Shown: piece by piece, positions 6,440 through 7,013 of the stretch
How positions within the stretch are numbered: position 1 is the first letter of the stretch
Layout: every line of letters begins with the position of its first letter
From: Methanocalculus sp.
Lineage (GTDB): Archaea > Halobacteriota > Methanomicrobia > Methanomicrobiales > Methanocorpusculaceae
Assembly: GCF_029762515.1 (NCBI RefSeq)
Contig: NZ_JARVGN010000078.1
Span: 1-7,013, forward strand
Length of the DNA stretch: 7,013 nt
Direction: 5' to 3'
Made by a program: the position numbers and the translations under genes
Notes under the pieces: model-generated
Databases searched by the model: none
Told to the model about the DNA's origin: nothing
What the model saw: the letters and a program-made list of their open reading frames with translations, nothing else

Positions 6440-6703
6440 ATGGATGAGCAGACAAAAAAGTATGGAGCCCTGGTTGCAGCAATACTGATTGCTATCGCAG
6501 TCGGGGTGGTTTCGTACCAGGCAGGTGTCCAGTCGGGCTATTCTGCCGGCTTTGAAGATGGCGAACTCGCAGGCGCAGCTGTGCTGAATCTACCCGGCTC
6601 CACCACCTACAATAAATGCCTGAATTACTGTTACGTAAACTATGCAGAAAGGCAAACAATCCTCGATTCCTGTCTCCAGAACTGCGAGATTACGTACAAA
6701 TGA
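6440..6703 (+). CDS. Small membrane-anchored twin CX3C cysteine protein, copy 2
   Basis: An 87-residue paralogue of the preceding gene, also of no recognised family. It has a polar N-terminus (Lys6, Lys7), a hydrophobic helix at about 9-26, a glycine zipper at G29, G33, G37 and G41 within QAGVQSGYSAGFEDG, and cysteines C60-x3-C64-x13-C78-x3-C82. The outer cysteine pair of copy 1 is replaced by Tyr57 and Tyr86, and the loop between the CX3C motifs is five residues longer. The CX3C-x13-CX3C spacing falls in the range of small Tim-type helical hairpins, though common descent is not implied. The ATG at 6440 is chosen because it aligns residue for residue with copy 1 and lies 23 nt below the TATA-like box; an in-frame TTG at 6419 would add seven residues absent from copy 1. 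A hairpin terminator follows. Confidence 0.8.
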   Translation: MDEQTKKYGALVAAILIAIAVGVVSYQAGVQSGYSAGFEDGELAGAAVLNLPGSTTYNKCLNYCYVNYAERQTILDSCLQNCEITYK

Positions 6704-6710
6704 ATGAGCC

Positions 6711-6757
6711 GGGGGGAATGCCTGCTTCTCCCCCGTCGTATTTTATTCTCTCTTCAA
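6711..6757 (+). terminator. Hairpin plus T-rich terminator after the twin CX3C pair
   Basis: GGGGGA (6712-6717) pairs with TCCCCC (6729-6734) around an 11-nt loop. A T-rich stretch (TATTTTATTCTCTCTT) follows from 6739. It lies 8 nt after the stop of copy 2 and ends over the stop of the convergent gene. Confidence 0.55.
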
Positions 6758-7013
6758 ACGTCTTCTTTCCCGAGCAGATACTCTGCCTCTCTTTCGGCTG
6801 CTTCTGAATACCTATCTTCAATAAGATTGCTAAGATCCGGGTAACGCGGGTTTATGATGAGTGCTGAGCCACCGTCCGAGAGGCCGATCACGTCTGCACT
6901 CCGAACCAGCCTTCCCGAAAAGGCAGCTTCAATTTCGAGATAGACAACATGATCGACCCGTTTCACAACAGATGCGATCACTGTCCGTGGTGCAAGCTCA
7001 GACTGGTCGGAAT
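6754..7013 (-). CDS. Unrecognised protein, C-terminal part (N-terminus beyond right edge)
   Basis: The frame is open from the right edge to a TGA at 6754-6756, giving the last 85 or so residues. A GTG at 6981 is in frame, but the reading frame continues upstream of it (SDQSELAPRT), so the gene probably starts outside the window. The visible part is mixed alpha/beta. Strand-like VIASVVKRVDHVVYLEIEAA and GGSALIINPRYPDL are separated by RLVRSADVIGL, then a charged helix (about the last 28 residues, rich in Glu and Arg) ends in GKEDV. There are no membrane segments and no cysteines. I do not recognise the family. The gene is convergent with the twin CX3C pair. Confidence 0.65.
   Translation of the reverse strand, partial: SDQSELAPRTVIASVVKRVDHVVYLEIEAAFSGRLVRSADVIGLSDGGSALIINPRYPDLSNLIEDRYSEAAEREAEYLLGKEDV

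Noticed and set aside
6616..6807. A plus-strand frame overlapping the end of copy 2 and the terminator.
   Set aside because: It runs through the hairpin terminator and into the convergent gene, and has no start signal.

Overview
The window looks like a chromosomal segment of a methanogenic euryarchaeon, most likely close to Methanomicrobiales. This is inferred from three things: AT-rich TATA-like elements about 25 nt upstream of start codons that lack a Shine-Dalgarno site (leaderless genes), mixed with genes carrying GGAGG/GAGGTG-type sites; receiver-PAS and multi-PAS membrane sensors of the style common in those methanogens; and an archaeal CcdA-type thiol transporter. No rRNA, tRNA, CRISPR array or insertion sequence was seen.

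Layout. (1) Positions 1-888, minus: the N-terminal part of a receiver-PAS-PAS signalling protein that runs off the left edge. (2) 1081-2682, plus, divergent from it: a membrane PAS sensor in which the stretch that should be a histidine-kinase H-box reads TRND instead of TRHD and is followed by a multi-spanning membrane domain in place of an ATPase. (3) 2727-3218, minus: a stand-alone GyrI-like ligand-binding protein. It is divergent from (4) 3399-3800, plus: a small single-domain cupin. (5) 3832-4692, minus: a class I SAM-dependent methyltransferase. (6) 4857-6059, minus: a secreted-type thioredoxin domain (CASC) fused to a CcdA/DsbD-like membrane domain. (7, 8) 6157-6402 and 6440-6703, plus: two tandem paralogous small proteins. 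Each has a signal-anchor helix, a glycine zipper and a twin CX3C cysteine motif, and each has its own AATAAATA promoter element 23-24 nt before the ATG. (9) 6754-7013, minus: the C-terminal end of an unrecognised protein that continues past the right edge.

The most interesting block is 4857-6703. A membrane disulfide-exchange protein is divergently transcribed from two small membrane-anchored proteins whose predicted extracytoplasmic tails are cysteine-paired helical hairpins. The inferred model is that the thioredoxin-CcdA protein carries electrons across the membrane to reduce or isomerise disulfides, with the twin CX3C proteins as substrates or partners. The second interesting item is the 1081-2682 sensor, which appears to have lost kinase function and gained an output membrane domain; it faces a receiver-PAS gene across a 192-bp divergent promoter region.

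Every stretch lacking a gene is shorter than 300 bases. The longest are 889-1080, 3219-3398 and 4693-4856, and they hold candidate promoters, a terminator and a possible operator.
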